Positions 1 through 7,480 of a stretch of 20,439 nt of DNA are shown one piece after another. Position numbers and translations under genes: made by a program. Position 1 is the stretch's first letter; each line of letters starts with the position of its first letter. Source of the DNA: CAYLOC01 sp964385195 (GTDB lineage: Bacteria > Actinomycetota > Actinomycetes > Propionibacteriales > Nocardioidaceae); the NCBI GenBank assembly GCA_964385195.1, contig CAYLOC010000038.1:1-20439 (forward strand). The letters are read 5' to 3'. The notes under the pieces are model-generated. The model was not told the origin of the DNA, made no database searches, and saw nothing but the letters and a program-made list of their open reading frames with translations.

Positions 1-14
1 GGCAGACACCACGG

Positions 15-479
15 TCAGACGCTGAGCTCCTCGCGGAGCCGGGTCACGTGGCCGGTGGCCTTCACGTTGTACTTGGCCTGCTCGATCGTGCCGTTCTCGT
101 CGATGACGAACGTGGACCGGATGACGCCGACCGAGGTCTTGCCGTACATCTTCTTCTCGCCGTACGCGCCGTAGGCCTCCAGCACTTGATGATCGGGGTC
201 GGACAGCAGCGGGAACGTCAGGTCGTCGTGTGCACGGAACTTGGCGAGTTTCGCGGGGTCGTCCGGGGAGATACCGAGTACGACGTAGCCCGCGTTGGTC
301 AGTGGCTCCAGGGAGTCGCGGAAGTCGCAGGCCTGCGTGGTGCAGCCCGGGGTCATCGCGGCCGGGTAGAAGTACACGATCACCTTCTTCCCGGCGTAGT
401 CGCTGAGGCTCACCTGTGTGCCGGTGTCGTCGGACAGGGTGAAGGTGGGAGCGGGGTCGCCGGGGGACAGGCGCGGCAT
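15..479 (-). CDS. bcp: Thioredoxin-dependent peroxiredoxin, Bcp/PrxQ type
   Basis: A 154-residue cytoplasmic peroxiredoxin that would reduce hydrogen peroxide and organic hydroperoxides using thioredoxin-like donors. The fold begins at once (PRLSPGDPAPTFTL). The peroxidatic site is T43-x-x-C46, with a second cysteine at C51; the CX4C spacing is the mark of atypical 2-Cys Bcp/PrxQ enzymes, so C51 is the likely resolving cysteine. Length is normal for the family. The open frame extends upstream to 587, but I chose the ATG at 479 because the family starts there and a GGAAGGA ribosome site lies just upstream; the extra N-terminus is unlike any peroxiredoxin. It diverges from the DUF3618 gene across 142 bp. 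The family call is firm; the oxidant preference is not visible. Confidence 0.95.
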   Translation of the reverse strand: MPRLSPGDPAPTFTLSDDTGTQVSLSDYAGKKVIVYFYPAAMTPGCTTQACDFRDSLEPLTNAGYVVLGISPDDPAKLAKFRAHDDLTFPLLSDPDHQVLEAYGAYGEKKMYGKTSVGVIRSTFVIDENGTIEQAKYNVKATGHVTRLREELSV

Positions 480-621
480 CGGGGTTCCTTCCGGTCTTCG
501 GTGGTTGCGTCCGTTCCATCCTTGCACCCGGCCGGTCACCGGGTCCGCGGGGTGGCCGAGGTGGGCGGATGAAGGGTGGTCGTGCAAGACTTGGGGACGC
601 CATCAACGAGCAGGAGGATCC

Positions 622-876
622 GTGAGCACGGCAGCCCGTACGCCTGATCAGATCACCGCCGAGATCGCTGAGACTCGCAACCAGCTGGCGAACACGATCG
701 ACCAGCTGGTCTATCGCGTACATCCCAAGACCCTGGCCAACAAGCAGGTGGCGAGTATCAAGAGCAAGTTCGTCTCCGCCGACGGGTCCCCGAAGATGGA
801 CATGATCCTCAAGGTTGCGGGTGGACTCGTCGGTGCGGTGGGGCTGATCGTGGTGTTGCGGAAGGTTGTTGGATGA
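622..876 (+). CDS. DUF3618 small membrane protein
   Basis: An 84-residue protein of the DUF3618 family, common in actinobacteria and of unknown biochemical role. The N-terminal half carries the family signature (TPDQITAEIAETRNQLANTI, then a VHPKTLA segment near residues 34-40), probably an amphipathic helix on the cytoplasmic side. Residues about 62-79 form one hydrophobic membrane helix, followed by a short basic tail (RKVVG). The GTG start at 622 has a good AGGAGG at 612-617; the longer upstream frame runs into the bcp promoter region and was rejected. It lies 40 bp before the GroES-like gene on the same strand, so the two are probably co-transcribed. I recall a bcp-DUF3618 pairing in mycobacteria (Rv2521/Rv2520c), which suggests an envelope or stress role, but no function is established. 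Confidence 0.88.
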   Translation: MSTAARTPDQITAEIAETRNQLANTIDQLVYRVHPKTLANKQVASIKSKFVSADGSPKMDMILKVAGGLVGAVGLIVVLRKVVG

Positions 877-916
877 GGGTCGTCCCCGTCAACGTGCTGA
901 GCGGGAAGACTGACAG

Positions 917-1255
917 GTGAGCGATTCGAAGAACCTCGACGACAAGTTGCCGATCAGGATGCTGCATGACCGCGTCCTGGTCAGCGTCGACCGGGGCGAA
1001 GGAGAGCGGACCTCCTCCGGCGGCATCGTGATCCCCGCGACGGCGGCGATGGGACGTCGACTGGCCTGGGCCCGAGTCGCGGCGATCGGCGCCAACGTCC
1101 GCACCGTGGAGGTCGGTGACCGGGTGTTGTTCGACCCCGAGGACAAGGCCGAGGTCGAGGTACGCGGCGACACCTACATCTTGTTGCGGGAGCGGGACCT
1201 GCACGCGGTGGCGTCAGAACGCATCAACGACGGCCAGACCGGCCTCTACCTCTGA
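917..1255 (+). CDS. GroES-like (Cpn10) co-chaperonin, orphan copy
   Basis: A 112-residue protein with the GroES fold. It has the opening P-x-x-LHDRVLV strand (residues 12-22), a mobile-loop region (GERTSSGGIVIPATA, about 27-41), the VxVGDRVLFDP segment (about 66-74) and the closing strand with Y-I-L-L-R-E-R-D-L. Canonical GroES has 95-100 residues and carries T-A-S/G-G-I-V-L in the loop; here the loop is close (TSSGGIVIP). A hydrophilic N-terminal extension of about 10 residues and a C-terminal tail (INDGQTGLYL) are extra. No groEL is present. The GTG at 917 gives the full frame, with a weak GGGAAG upstream; an ATG at 959 would give a shorter protein nearer the usual start. It may partner a GroEL encoded elsewhere or have another role. 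A long hairpin follows the stop. Confidence 0.85.
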   Translation: MSDSKNLDDKLPIRMLHDRVLVSVDRGEGERTSSGGIVIPATAAMGRRLAWARVAAIGANVRTVEVGDRVLFDPEDKAEVEVRGDTYILLRERDLHAVASERINDGQTGLYL

Positions 1256-1260
1256 CCCCC

Positions 1261-1318
1261 TCCCGAGTTGTCAGAAGTGGAGCACGTGATGGCGTGCTCA
1301 GCTTCTGACAAGTCGGGA
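1261..1318. terminator. Long hairpin, likely bidirectional terminator between groES-like and pepP
   Basis: The arms TCCCGA-g-TTGTCAGAAG (1261-1277) and CTTCTGACAA-g-TCGGGA (1302-1318) pair perfectly except for one G-G mismatch. An inner stem GGAGCACG/CGTGCTC continues to a loop near 1288-1291. The stem totals about 25 pairs. It starts 5 bp after the GroES-like stop and includes the last codons and stop of the convergent aminopeptidase P gene. There is no strong T-run, which is common for actinobacterial terminators. Confidence 0.75.
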
Positions 1319-2707
1319 CATCCAGGTCTCGACGTCGCTGGCGGAGCGCGGCAGCGCGGCGGACAGGTTGCGGTGGCCGTCGTCGGTGACCAGTACGTCG
1401 TCCTCGATCCGGATCCCGGTACCGCGGAGTGACTCGGGGACAAGCATGTCGTCGGGGTGGAAGTACAGCCCTGGTTCCACAGTCAGCACCATCCCCGGCT
1501 CCAGCTTGCCCTCGTGGTAGTTCTCCTTCCGCGCCTGGAGGCAGTCGTGGACGTCGAGGCCGAGCATGTGGTTGGTACGGTGCAGCGTCCACCGGCGGTG
1601 CAGCCCGCTGTCGGGGTCGAGTGCCTCCGCTGCGCTGCACGGGAGCAGCCCCAGGTCCTCCAGGCCGGCGGCCAGCACCGCCATCGACGCGTCGTAGAGG
1701 TCGCCGAACGGCGCGCCGGGACGGACCGCCTCCAGCCCGGCCTGCTGCGCCGCCAGCACCACGTCGTACAGGTCGCGTTGGACCCTGGTGAACCGGCCGC
1801 TGACTGGCAGCGTCCGGGTGACATCGGCGGTGTAGAGCGCCCGGTTCTCCACGCCCATGTCGAGCAGGATCAGTTCTCCCGGACGCACCGGCCCGTCGTT
1901 GTCGATCCAGTGCAGCGTCGTGGCATGGGACCCCGCCGCCACGATCGAGCTGTAGCCGACGTCATTGCCCTCGGCCCGTGCCCGCCGCCAGAACGTGCCC
2001 TCCAGCCATCGTTCGCCGTACTGCTGGACCGCGTCCCACTCCCGCACGGAGTCCTCGAAGCCGCGCACGGTGGCATCGACGGCATCCTGCAACTGGGTGA
2101 TCTCCCACGGGTCCTTGACCAGCCGCAGCTCCGAGAGGTACGTCGACAGTTCGGCGTCGGCGTCCTCGTCAGGGTGCGTGGGGACGAGGGTGTCGACATC
2201 CGGGTCCACGCCGCGGTGCACGCGTGCGCACGCGCTGCCCCGCAGCACGTCGGGCAGGTCGTACAGGTGCCGGCAGCGGATACCGAGCACGTCCTCGGCC
2301 TCGGCGAGCGAACGCCGCCGGCCCGCCCACGCCTCGCCGTACCGGCCGTCCCGCCAGAACGCGTCATCGGTCTTGGCGTGCCGCGGCCGGTAGTACAGCG
2401 TGGCGTCGCCGTCGTCGAGGACCAGCACCGCATCGGAGGTCTGGTTCCCGGTGAGGTGGACGTGGGCGGAGTCGGCGCGGAACCGGTAGTCGGTGTCCCC
2501 TGACCGGCGCAGCAGGGGGCCGGCCGGGATGACCAGTCGTTCCCCCGGGAACCGCTCGGCGAGGCTGCGCCGTCGATCCGCGGCGAACCGCGCCCCCTCG
2601 CATGGGCGCAGCGCTTCGTCGCCATCACTCCAGCCAGTCCGCATGAACTCCACCAGTGCCTCGCTGGCCGGCACGTGGAACTGCGGCGGTGCGAATCGGT
2701 CGGGCAC
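1298..2707 (-). CDS. pepP: Xaa-Pro aminopeptidase P, M24B metallopeptidase
   Basis: A 469-residue cytoplasmic peptidase that releases N-terminal residues preceding proline. Residues 1-180 form the aminopeptidase P N-terminal domain. From about 200 the pita-bread catalytic domain follows, with all five metal ligands visible: D283 (LLDMG), D295 (TADVTRT), H380 (NHMLGLDVHD), E411 (LTVEPGLY) and E435 (GIRIEDD), as in E. coli PepP. Length is close to the long bacterial form. The GTG start at 2707 has an excellent AGGAGGA site. The gene begins 31 bp after the stop of the MFS gene on the same strand, so the two likely form an operon under the MarR palindrome. The 3' end and stop lie inside the hairpin at 1261-1318. 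The family is secure; a link to a peptide substrate of the exporter is inference. Confidence 0.95.
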   Translation of the reverse strand: MPDRFAPPQFHVPASEALVEFMRTGWSDGDEALRPCEGARFAADRRRSLAERFPGERLVIPAGPLLRRSGDTDYRFRADSAHVHLTGNQTSDAVLVLDDGDATLYYRPRHAKTDDAFWRDGRYGEAWAGRRRSLAEAEDVLGIRCRHLYDLPDVLRGSACARVHRGVDPDVDTLVPTHPDEDADAELSTYLSELRLVKDPWEITQLQDAVDATVRGFEDSVREWDAVQQYGERWLEGTFWRRARAEGNDVGYSSIVAAGSHATTLHWIDNDGPVRPGELILLDMGVENRALYTADVTRTLPVSGRFTRVQRDLYDVVLAAQQAGLEAVRPGAPFGDLYDASMAVLAAGLEDLGLLPCSAAEALDPDSGLHRRWTLHRTNHMLGLDVHDCLQARKENYHEGKLEPGMVLTVEPGLYFHPDDMLVPESLRGTGIRIEDDVLVTDDGHRNLSAALPRSASDVETWMSRLVRS

Positions 2708-2738
2708 GGTTCCTCCTCCGCTCGCCGGGGCGCCTGGG

Positions 2739-4052
2739 TCACGTCACCGGTGCGAGCTCCGGGTACGGGTCCGTCCGTGGCTGCGGCGCCTCCACGGACG
2801 CATCCTCCAGCGTAGACGGGACGGTCCGGAGGGACCGGAACAGCCGTACGGCGACCACCACGGCCAAGCCGTTGATCGCCACATGGGCGAGCACGAACGT
2901 GTGCGGCAGATGCGCGGTGAGCAGCACCCCGGCCACCAGCGGTCCAGCAGCGGATATCCCGGTACGCAACGCGGACAGGCCGCCCAGCGTGCTGCCGACG
3001 AGCCCCGCCGGCGCCACCGACGCGGCGAGCGGGCTCAGCACCGGGGCATACATCGTCTCGCCCATGGCGAACATCCCGAAGGCGAGGACGAACAGCAGCC
3101 CGGCGTGGGCGCTGGAGGTGAACAGCGCCGCCTCCAGCAGTAGCCACGTCAGCATCCACACGGTGCCCACGACCGCGAGCAGCGCCGCTCCGTCCCGGCC
3201 CCCGGTGGCGCGCGTCACGATCCACTGGACCGCCACGATCACCAGGCAGTTGGCCGCAGCGGCGACCCCGACAACCGAGGGGTCCGCGTGCAGCGACTGC
3301 AACGCGAAGGCGGGCAGCCCGGTCTCGAACTGGGCGTAGAACCCGGCCGAGAGCAGCATCGCAACGATGGCGAGCAGCCGCACCTGCCGGTTGCGGGCCA
3401 GCCTGCGGTAGGCGCCCGGGATCGCAACGTTGCTGTCGACGCTTGCGGCCGCATCGGTCACGGGGTCGGCTCTCCCGGATGCCGGCGCCGCGGTTCGGGC
3501 GGCAGCCCCCCACACCAGCGACGCGGCCACCGCGAACCCGAGCGCGGCGGCCAGGAAGGCGGGAACCATGCCGTGCGGTGACCGCAGGTCCACCAGCAGG
3601 CCCGCGGCGAGGGCGCCGACCGCCATGCCGAGTGCGCCGAAGGTGAACTGCTGGGCGAAGACCGCCCGCCGCTTCCGGGCATCGACCGCGTGCAGGATCA
3701 GCATCTGGGTGGCTGGCATCGCGGCGGTCACCGTCGCCCCGAACACCAGCATCGCGGCAAGGAACGCCCACGATGTGCCGGCAACGGTCATCGCCGCGCA
3801 GGCCAGCCCCGCCGCGCCGGAGAACCCGGTGGCGAGCGGCCCGGCCGGCAGCCGGTCGGAGAGCCGTCCGGCGACGGGGGCGGCCAGGACCGCGCCGACG
3901 CAGAACAGGGTTCCGGTGAGGACGCCGGCGGCGGCTCCCCAGTGTCGTGCCTCGACGACGTAGGCGTACTGGTACGGCAGGATCGTGCCCCAGCCGAGGT
4001 TGCTGGTAAATGCGGCCGCCGTGATCAGGTGTTCGCGGCTCAAGCGGTTCAT
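2739..4052 (-). CDS. MFS transporter, drug-exporter-like
   Basis: A 437-residue inner-membrane protein with about 12 hydrophobic helices and a long charged central loop near residue 200 (TAAPASGRADPVTDAAASVDSN region). The segment between helices 2 and 3 (APVAGRLSDRLPAG) is the usual MFS motif A. The overall form (AAFTSNLGWGTILPYQYAYV at the first helix) is like exporters of antibiotics or small molecules. I chose ATG 4052 because a GAAGGGGGTGG ribosome site precedes it, and the 15 extra upstream residues lack one. It is transcribed away from marR, and a -10-like TATGAT (4124-4129, minus strand) lies beside the palindrome, so repression by that MarR is likely. pepP follows 31 bp downstream. 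The substrate cannot be told from sequence. Confidence 0.9.
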   Translation of the reverse strand: MNRLSREHLITAAAFTSNLGWGTILPYQYAYVVEARHWGAAAGVLTGTLFCVGAVLAAPVAGRLSDRLPAGPLATGFSGAAGLACAAMTVAGTSWAFLAAMLVFGATVTAAMPATQMLILHAVDARKRRAVFAQQFTFGALGMAVGALAAGLLVDLRSPHGMVPAFLAAALGFAVAASLVWGAAARTAAPASGRADPVTDAAASVDSNVAIPGAYRRLARNRQVRLLAIVAMLLSAGFYAQFETGLPAFALQSLHADPSVVGVAAAANCLVIVAVQWIVTRATGGRDGAALLAVVGTVWMLTWLLLEAALFTSSAHAGLLFVLAFGMFAMGETMYAPVLSPLAASVAPAGLVGSTLGGLSALRTGISAAGPLVAGVLLTAHLPHTFVLAHVAINGLAVVVAVRLFRSLRTVPSTLEDASVEAPQPRTDPYPELAPVT

Positions 4053-4136
4053 GTCCACCCCCTTCGGTGATGTCGGGTTCCAGGCATGCGGCAGCAACGC
4101 CGTACGGCTGGGATTGCTTGGATATCATACTCTTGG

Positions 4137-4170
4137 ACATCACAGACTTCGATATCGAAATCTGTGATGT
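4137..4170. promoter_or_regulatory. 34-bp near-perfect palindrome, candidate MarR operator
   Basis: Left arm ACATCACAGActTCGAT and right arm ATCGAaaTCTGTGATGT form a palindrome centred at 4153.5, with 16 of 17 positions pairing (only 4147/4160 mismatched). It lies between the divergent MFS and marR genes. On the minus strand a TATGAT (4124-4129), a good -10 for the MFS gene, lies just beyond it, so a bound dimer would cover the -35 region. On the plus strand it runs over the ATG at 4167, one of the possible marR starts, which suggests marR also represses itself. Confidence 0.75.
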
Positions 4171-4184
4171 GGCACACTGGCGCC

Positions 4185-4709
4185 GTGGCTGCGAAGAAGA
4201 AGCGCTCGGCGTCGGCGAGTTATCGCCGCGACGTGGCGCTGTACGTCGAAGCCGGGGGCGATGAGACGGTCCAACGGGTGACCGCCGCCGTCCACCGGCT
4301 CGCCCGCCGCCTGAACCAGTGGTACGACGACCAGCTCGCCGAACTCGACCTCAGTTCCGGCGAGTGGGCGGTGCTGAGCAAGCTCGCCTGTGACGGCGCC
4401 GAGCGAGGCCTGTCACCGAGTGAGCTGGCCGAGGCCGCGCACGTGGCACCGTCGTCGATGACGCACCGGCTGGACCGCATGGCCGAACGGGACCTGATCA
4501 CCCGGGAGACCGATCCCGACAACCGGGTCCGGGTCCAGGTCCGGCTCAGCGACGGCGGCTGGCAGTTGTTCCGGGCCGCCATCCGGGAGTCCGACATGCT
4601 TGAGTCCGACGTATTGGGACCGCTGACCCAGGAGCAGCGCGAACGACTTGCCGAACTGCTCGAGGTCGTCATCGAGGGGCTGGACAACCTGCCAGATTCG
4701 TCCGGCTGA
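4185..4709 (+). CDS. MarR-family transcriptional regulator
   Basis: A 174-residue winged-helix repressor. A long helix (TAAVHRLARRLNQWYDDQL) leads into the DNA-binding domain. There LSPSELAEAAHVAPSSMTHRLDRMAERDLI is the helix-turn-helix with recognition helix, and TRETDPDNRVRVQVRLSDGG is the wing containing the typical D-x-R-x-x-x-V-x-L signature. A C-terminal dimer helix pair (LGPLTQEQRERLAELLEVVIEGL) ends the protein. The start is uncertain: GTG 4185 precedes a basic lead-in, whereas ATG 4167 or GTG 4164 lie inside the palindrome. None has a clear ribosome site, so a leaderless transcript is possible. It diverges from the MFS-pepP operon and is its likely repressor. The ligand is unknown. 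Confidence 0.9.
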   Translation: MAAKKKRSASASYRRDVALYVEAGGDETVQRVTAAVHRLARRLNQWYDDQLAELDLSSGEWAVLSKLACDGAERGLSPSELAEAAHVAPSSMTHRLDRMAERDLITRETDPDNRVRVQVRLSDGGWQLFRAAIRESDMLESDVLGPLTQEQRERLAELLEVVIEGLDNLPDSSG

Positions 4710-4746
4710 GGCGAGCCCGTCACCGCCGGCGCGGGTCGGACGAATC
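4695..4746. terminator. Inverted repeat between convergent marR and M18 peptidase genes
   Basis: GATTCGTCCG (4695-4704) and CGGACGAATC (4737-4746) are perfect 10-bp inverted repeats. A G/C-rich interior can form a second short stem (CCCG at 4715-4718 with CGGG at 4732-4735). The structure spans the marR stop codon and ends 16 bp before the stop of the convergent peptidase, as expected of a shared terminator. No T-run follows. Confidence 0.6.
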
Positions 4747-4761
4747 GGGCCGGGGCTGGGC

Positions 4762-6063
4762 TCAGGCGGGGGAGAGGAACGCCGCGAGTGCGTCGGCGTA
4801 CCGGGCCGGGTCGAACGCGCCGCACAGCTCACGCGCGGAGTGCATCGACAGCTGTGGCGCACCGAAGTCGACAGTGGTCGCCCCCGTCAGCGCCGCCGTC
4901 ATCGGACCGACGGTGGAGCCACACGGCATGTCCGAGCGGGTCACGAATGTCTGCAGGGGTACGCCGGCCTGCTCGCACGCCGTGACGAACGCGGCCGACC
5001 CGCGGGCGTCGGTGGCGTAGCGCAGGTTGTTGTTGACCTTCATCACCGGCCCACCGTTGACCGCGATCTGGTGCTGCGGTTCGTGTCGGTCGGCGTAGTT
5101 CGGGTGGGTGGCGTGCGCCATGTCACCGGAGGCGACGACCGAGTTCGCTGCGGCCCGCCACAGGTCCTCCCGGGTCCCGCCGGCCGTGTCCACGATCCGC
5201 TCCAGGACGGCGGGAAGGAGCGTGGAGAACGCGCCGCGTTCGGACATGCTGCCGACCTCCTCGTGGTCGAACAACACCAACACCGGGGTGACCGGTGCCG
5301 CCGCGGGCTCCTCCACCGCCGCGAGCAGCGCCTGGACCCCGGCATAGCACGTGGCGAGGTTGTCCAGGCGTGGTGCCGCGATCAGGTCACGTTCGGCCCC
5401 GATCCGGCGGGACGGGGTCAGGTCATGGGTCATGATGTCCCAGCCGAGCAGCGTCTCCGCGGCAACACCGGCGGACTCGGCGAGGAAGGCGCGGAAGTCC
5501 CCCGGCTCGGCGCCGACCCCCCACACCGGGGACAGGTGCTGTTGAGGGTTGAGCTTCAGGCCCTCGGAGTTGACCTCCCGGTCAAGGTGGATGGCCAGTT
5601 GGGGAACCCGGAGGACGGGGTCGTCGATCCGCACCAGGTGCTCCGCGACGCCGGCACCGTCCCGGACGGTCACGCGCCCGGAGAGCCCCAGGTCCCGGTC
5701 CAGCCACGAGTTCAGCAACGCCCCGCCGTACACCTCCACCCCCAGCAGCTGCCAGCCGGCCCGGCTCAGATCGGGCTGCGGCTTGATGCGCAGGTTCGGG
5801 CTGTCGGTGTGGGCGCCGACCACCCGGAAGCCGGTGGCCGGGCCGGCCGACGCGCCGGTGCTCCAGGCGACGAGGGATCCGCCGCGGACCACGAAGAACC
5901 GGCCCTGCTCCCGGGGCCACGGGTCGGTCTCGTGCAGCCGCTGGAACCCGGCGGATTCCAACTGCCGAGCGGACTCGGCGCAGGCGTGGAACGGTGAGGG
6001 TGAAGCGTCGATGAAGGCACAGAGGCCGGTGGCGGCGGCGTCGGTGTCGAACGTGCGGACCAT
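4762..6063 (-). CDS. apeB: M18 family aminopeptidase (aspartyl/DAP-type)
   Basis: A 433-residue cytoplasmic metallopeptidase of family M18, which removes N-terminal residues from peptides and usually forms large tetrahedral dodecamers. The two-metal site is intact: H85-x-D87 (GAHTDSPNLRIKP), D234 (PRLDN), catalytic E268 and metal ligand E269 (LFDHEEVGS), D314 (SGDMAHA) and H408 (LSMHSARE). The S-P-F-H-A motif near the N-terminus (23-27) and the D-M-P-C-G-S-T-V-G-P segment (378-387) are also family marks. Length is normal. The ATG at 6063 has only a weak GAAAGAG upstream. It is divergent from the ArsB-like permease and convergent with marR. The family is secure; the exact residue preference is inferred. 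Confidence 0.94.
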   Translation of the reverse strand: MVRTFDTDAAATGLCAFIDASPSPFHACAESARQLESAGFQRLHETDPWPREQGRFFVVRGGSLVAWSTGASAGPATGFRVVGAHTDSPNLRIKPQPDLSRAGWQLLGVEVYGGALLNSWLDRDLGLSGRVTVRDGAGVAEHLVRIDDPVLRVPQLAIHLDREVNSEGLKLNPQQHLSPVWGVGAEPGDFRAFLAESAGVAAETLLGWDIMTHDLTPSRRIGAERDLIAAPRLDNLATCYAGVQALLAAVEEPAAAPVTPVLVLFDHEEVGSMSERGAFSTLLPAVLERIVDTAGGTREDLWRAAANSVVASGDMAHATHPNYADRHEPQHQIAVNGGPVMKVNNNLRYATDARGSAAFVTACEQAGVPLQTFVTRSDMPCGSTVGPMTAALTGATTVDFGAPQLSMHSARELCGAFDPARYADALAAFLSPA

Positions 6064-6103
6064 GCTCTGACTCTTTCAGACGCGCCTGTGCCCGGTGACC
6101 GGA

Positions 6104-6156
6104 CCCTCCTCCTCGCGCATGTGCGGCAGTATCAACAGGGCGGACAGGGAGGAGGG
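6104..6156 (+). promoter_or_regulatory. Possible ribosome-site-sequestering stem upstream of the ArsB-like gene
   Basis: CCCTCCTCC (6104-6112) is the exact complement of GGAGGAGGG (6148-6156), which contains the ribosome binding site of the permease gene. If the transcript starts upstream of 6104, the two can pair around a 35-nt loop and hide the site. No transcription start is known, so this is only a structural possibility. Confidence 0.35.
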
Positions 6157-6163
6157 CGTGCTG

Positions 6164-7459
6164 GTGCAGGCATGGGCAGGTACGCCGGCAGCGGCGGCGC
6201 TGGCGGTGGCGTTGCTGGTGGCCGTGCTCGCCTTCGCCGTGATCCGGCCGCGCGGTCTGCCTGAGGCCGTCGCCGGCGTTCCCGCCGCCGTGGTGGTCGT
6301 GGCCGCAGGACTGCTGCCCTGGCGGTCCGCGGCGGCCGAGGCCACCCGCCTCGCGCCCGTCGTCGGGTTCCTCGCCGCCGTGCTGCTGCTCGCGCGGTTG
6401 GCGGCCGATGAGGGGCTGTTCCAGGCGGCCGGGGCATGGATGGCGGCACGCCGGCGCCGTCACGGCTCCGGTGACGCGCAGCGGCTGTTGGTGTCCGTGT
6501 TCACCGTGGCGGCACTGACGACGGCGGTGCTCAGCCTGGACACCACAGTGGTACTGCTCACCCCGGTAGTGGTCGTAGCGGCGGCCAGGCTGCGTGTGGC
6601 GCCGCGTCCGCACCTGTTCGCGTGCTCCCACGTGGCTAACTCCGGCTCGTTGTTACTCCCGGTTTCCAACCTGACGAACCTGCTGGCGTTCGCGGTCAGC
6701 GGGTTGTCGTTCTGGCGGTTCGGGAGCCTGATGGCGCTGCCGTGGGTCCTTGCCGTCCTGGGGGAGTACGCGGTGCTGCGATGGTTCTTCCGCCGCGACC
6801 TCGCGGCCGCGGCACCGATCGCTCCGGAAACACCGATCGCTCCGGAGTCAGCGGTGCCGGTGCCGCGGTTCGCGCTCGCGGTCGTGGTGCTCACCCTTGC
6901 CGGCTTCGGGGTGACGTCGGCGTTCGGCGTCCGGCCGCTGTGGGCCGCGACCGCGGGGGCCGGGGTGCTCGCGGTGCATGCTCTTCGGCGGAGCCGGACG
7001 ACGGTGCTGCGCATCGTGCGGGGGGTGAACGTGCCGTTCCTGGCGTTCGTGCTGGGACTGGGCGTGGTGGTGCGCTCCGTGGTCACGAACGGCCTGGGAT
7101 CCGCGCTGGACGGGTTGGTCCCACCGGGCGAGTCGCTTCCTGCGCTGCTGGCCCTGGCGGCACTCGGAGCGGCCCTGGCGGCGCTGGTGAACAACCTCCC
7201 GGCAGTGCTGGTGCTGCTGCCACTGGTGGCGTCGGCAGGACCCGGGGCGGTGCTCGCCGTCCTCGTCGGCGTCAATGTCGGCCCCAACCTGACCGCAACC
7301 GGATCGCTGGCCACGTTGCTGTGGCGGCGGGTCCTGCATCAGCACGGGCTGCGCGAGGCTGCCCGCGGGTTCACCCGGTTGGGAGTGGTCAGCGTCCCGC
7401 TGGTGCTGGCCGTGTCCGTTCTGGGGTTGTGGGCCGCCATCCGGCTCCTCGGGCCGTAG
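6164..7459 (+). CDS. ArsB/NhaD-superfamily ion permease
   Basis: A 431-residue integral membrane protein with about 11-12 hydrophobic segments in two halves, as in the ArsB/NhaD/SLC13 ion transporter superfamily. The first half has the re-entrant signature SLDTTVVLLTPVVV and then SNLTNLLAF. The second has NNLPAVLVLLPLV and VNVGPNLTATGSLATLLW, very close to the ArsB G-P-x-x-T-P-x-G-S-L-A-T-L-L-W motif. A hydrophilic mid-loop contains a tandem repeat. The likely substrate is an oxyanion or cation coupled to protons; arsenite export is possible, but no arsR or arsC is near, so I do not name it arsB. GTG 6164 is preferred because AGGAGG at 6150-6155 is 8 bp upstream; GTG 6158 would be too close, and the upstream ATG at 6119 or the track-long frame lacks support. 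nrtR follows 21 bp later. Confidence 0.85.
   Translation: MQAWAGTPAAAALAVALLVAVLAFAVIRPRGLPEAVAGVPAAVVVVAAGLLPWRSAAAEATRLAPVVGFLAAVLLLARLAADEGLFQAAGAWMAARRRRHGSGDAQRLLVSVFTVAALTTAVLSLDTTVVLLTPVVVVAAARLRVAPRPHLFACSHVANSGSLLLPVSNLTNLLAFAVSGLSFWRFGSLMALPWVLAVLGEYAVLRWFFRRDLAAAAPIAPETPIAPESAVPVPRFALAVVVLTLAGFGVTSAFGVRPLWAATAGAGVLAVHALRRSRTTVLRIVRGVNVPFLAFVLGLGVVVRSVVTNGLGSALDGLVPPGESLPALLALAALGAALAALVNNLPAVLVLLPLVASAGPGAVLAVLVGVNVGPNLTATGSLATLLWRRVLHQHGLREAARGFTRLGVVSVPLVLAVSVLGLWAAIRLLGP
6813..6846 (+). repeat. Two-copy 16-bp direct repeat within the permease gene
   Basis: CACCGATCGCTCCGGA occurs at 6813-6828 and again at 6831-6846, a period of 18 bp. In frame it gives a duplicated A/T-P-I-A-P-E unit in the central hydrophilic loop. 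It looks like a slippage duplication that keeps the frame. Confidence 0.85.
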
Positions 7460-7480
7460 CCGTCGCTACTGTGGTTGGTC

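Noticed and set aside
526..544. ACCCGG/CCGGGT inverted pair between bcp and the DUF3618 gene
   Set aside because: Short and G/C-only; expected by chance in this composition.
1457..2503. Long plus-strand open frame (348 codons) across pepP
   Set aside because: It is antisense to pepP, has no family features and reflects the high GC content.
1870..4143. 757-codon minus-strand open frame over the MFS and pepP genes
   Set aside because: It is arginine- and proline-rich out-of-frame reading of two clear genes.
6164..7459. Naming the permease arsB with an arsenic operon
   Set aside because: No arsR, arsC or other arsenic gene is near, and the family has many substrates.
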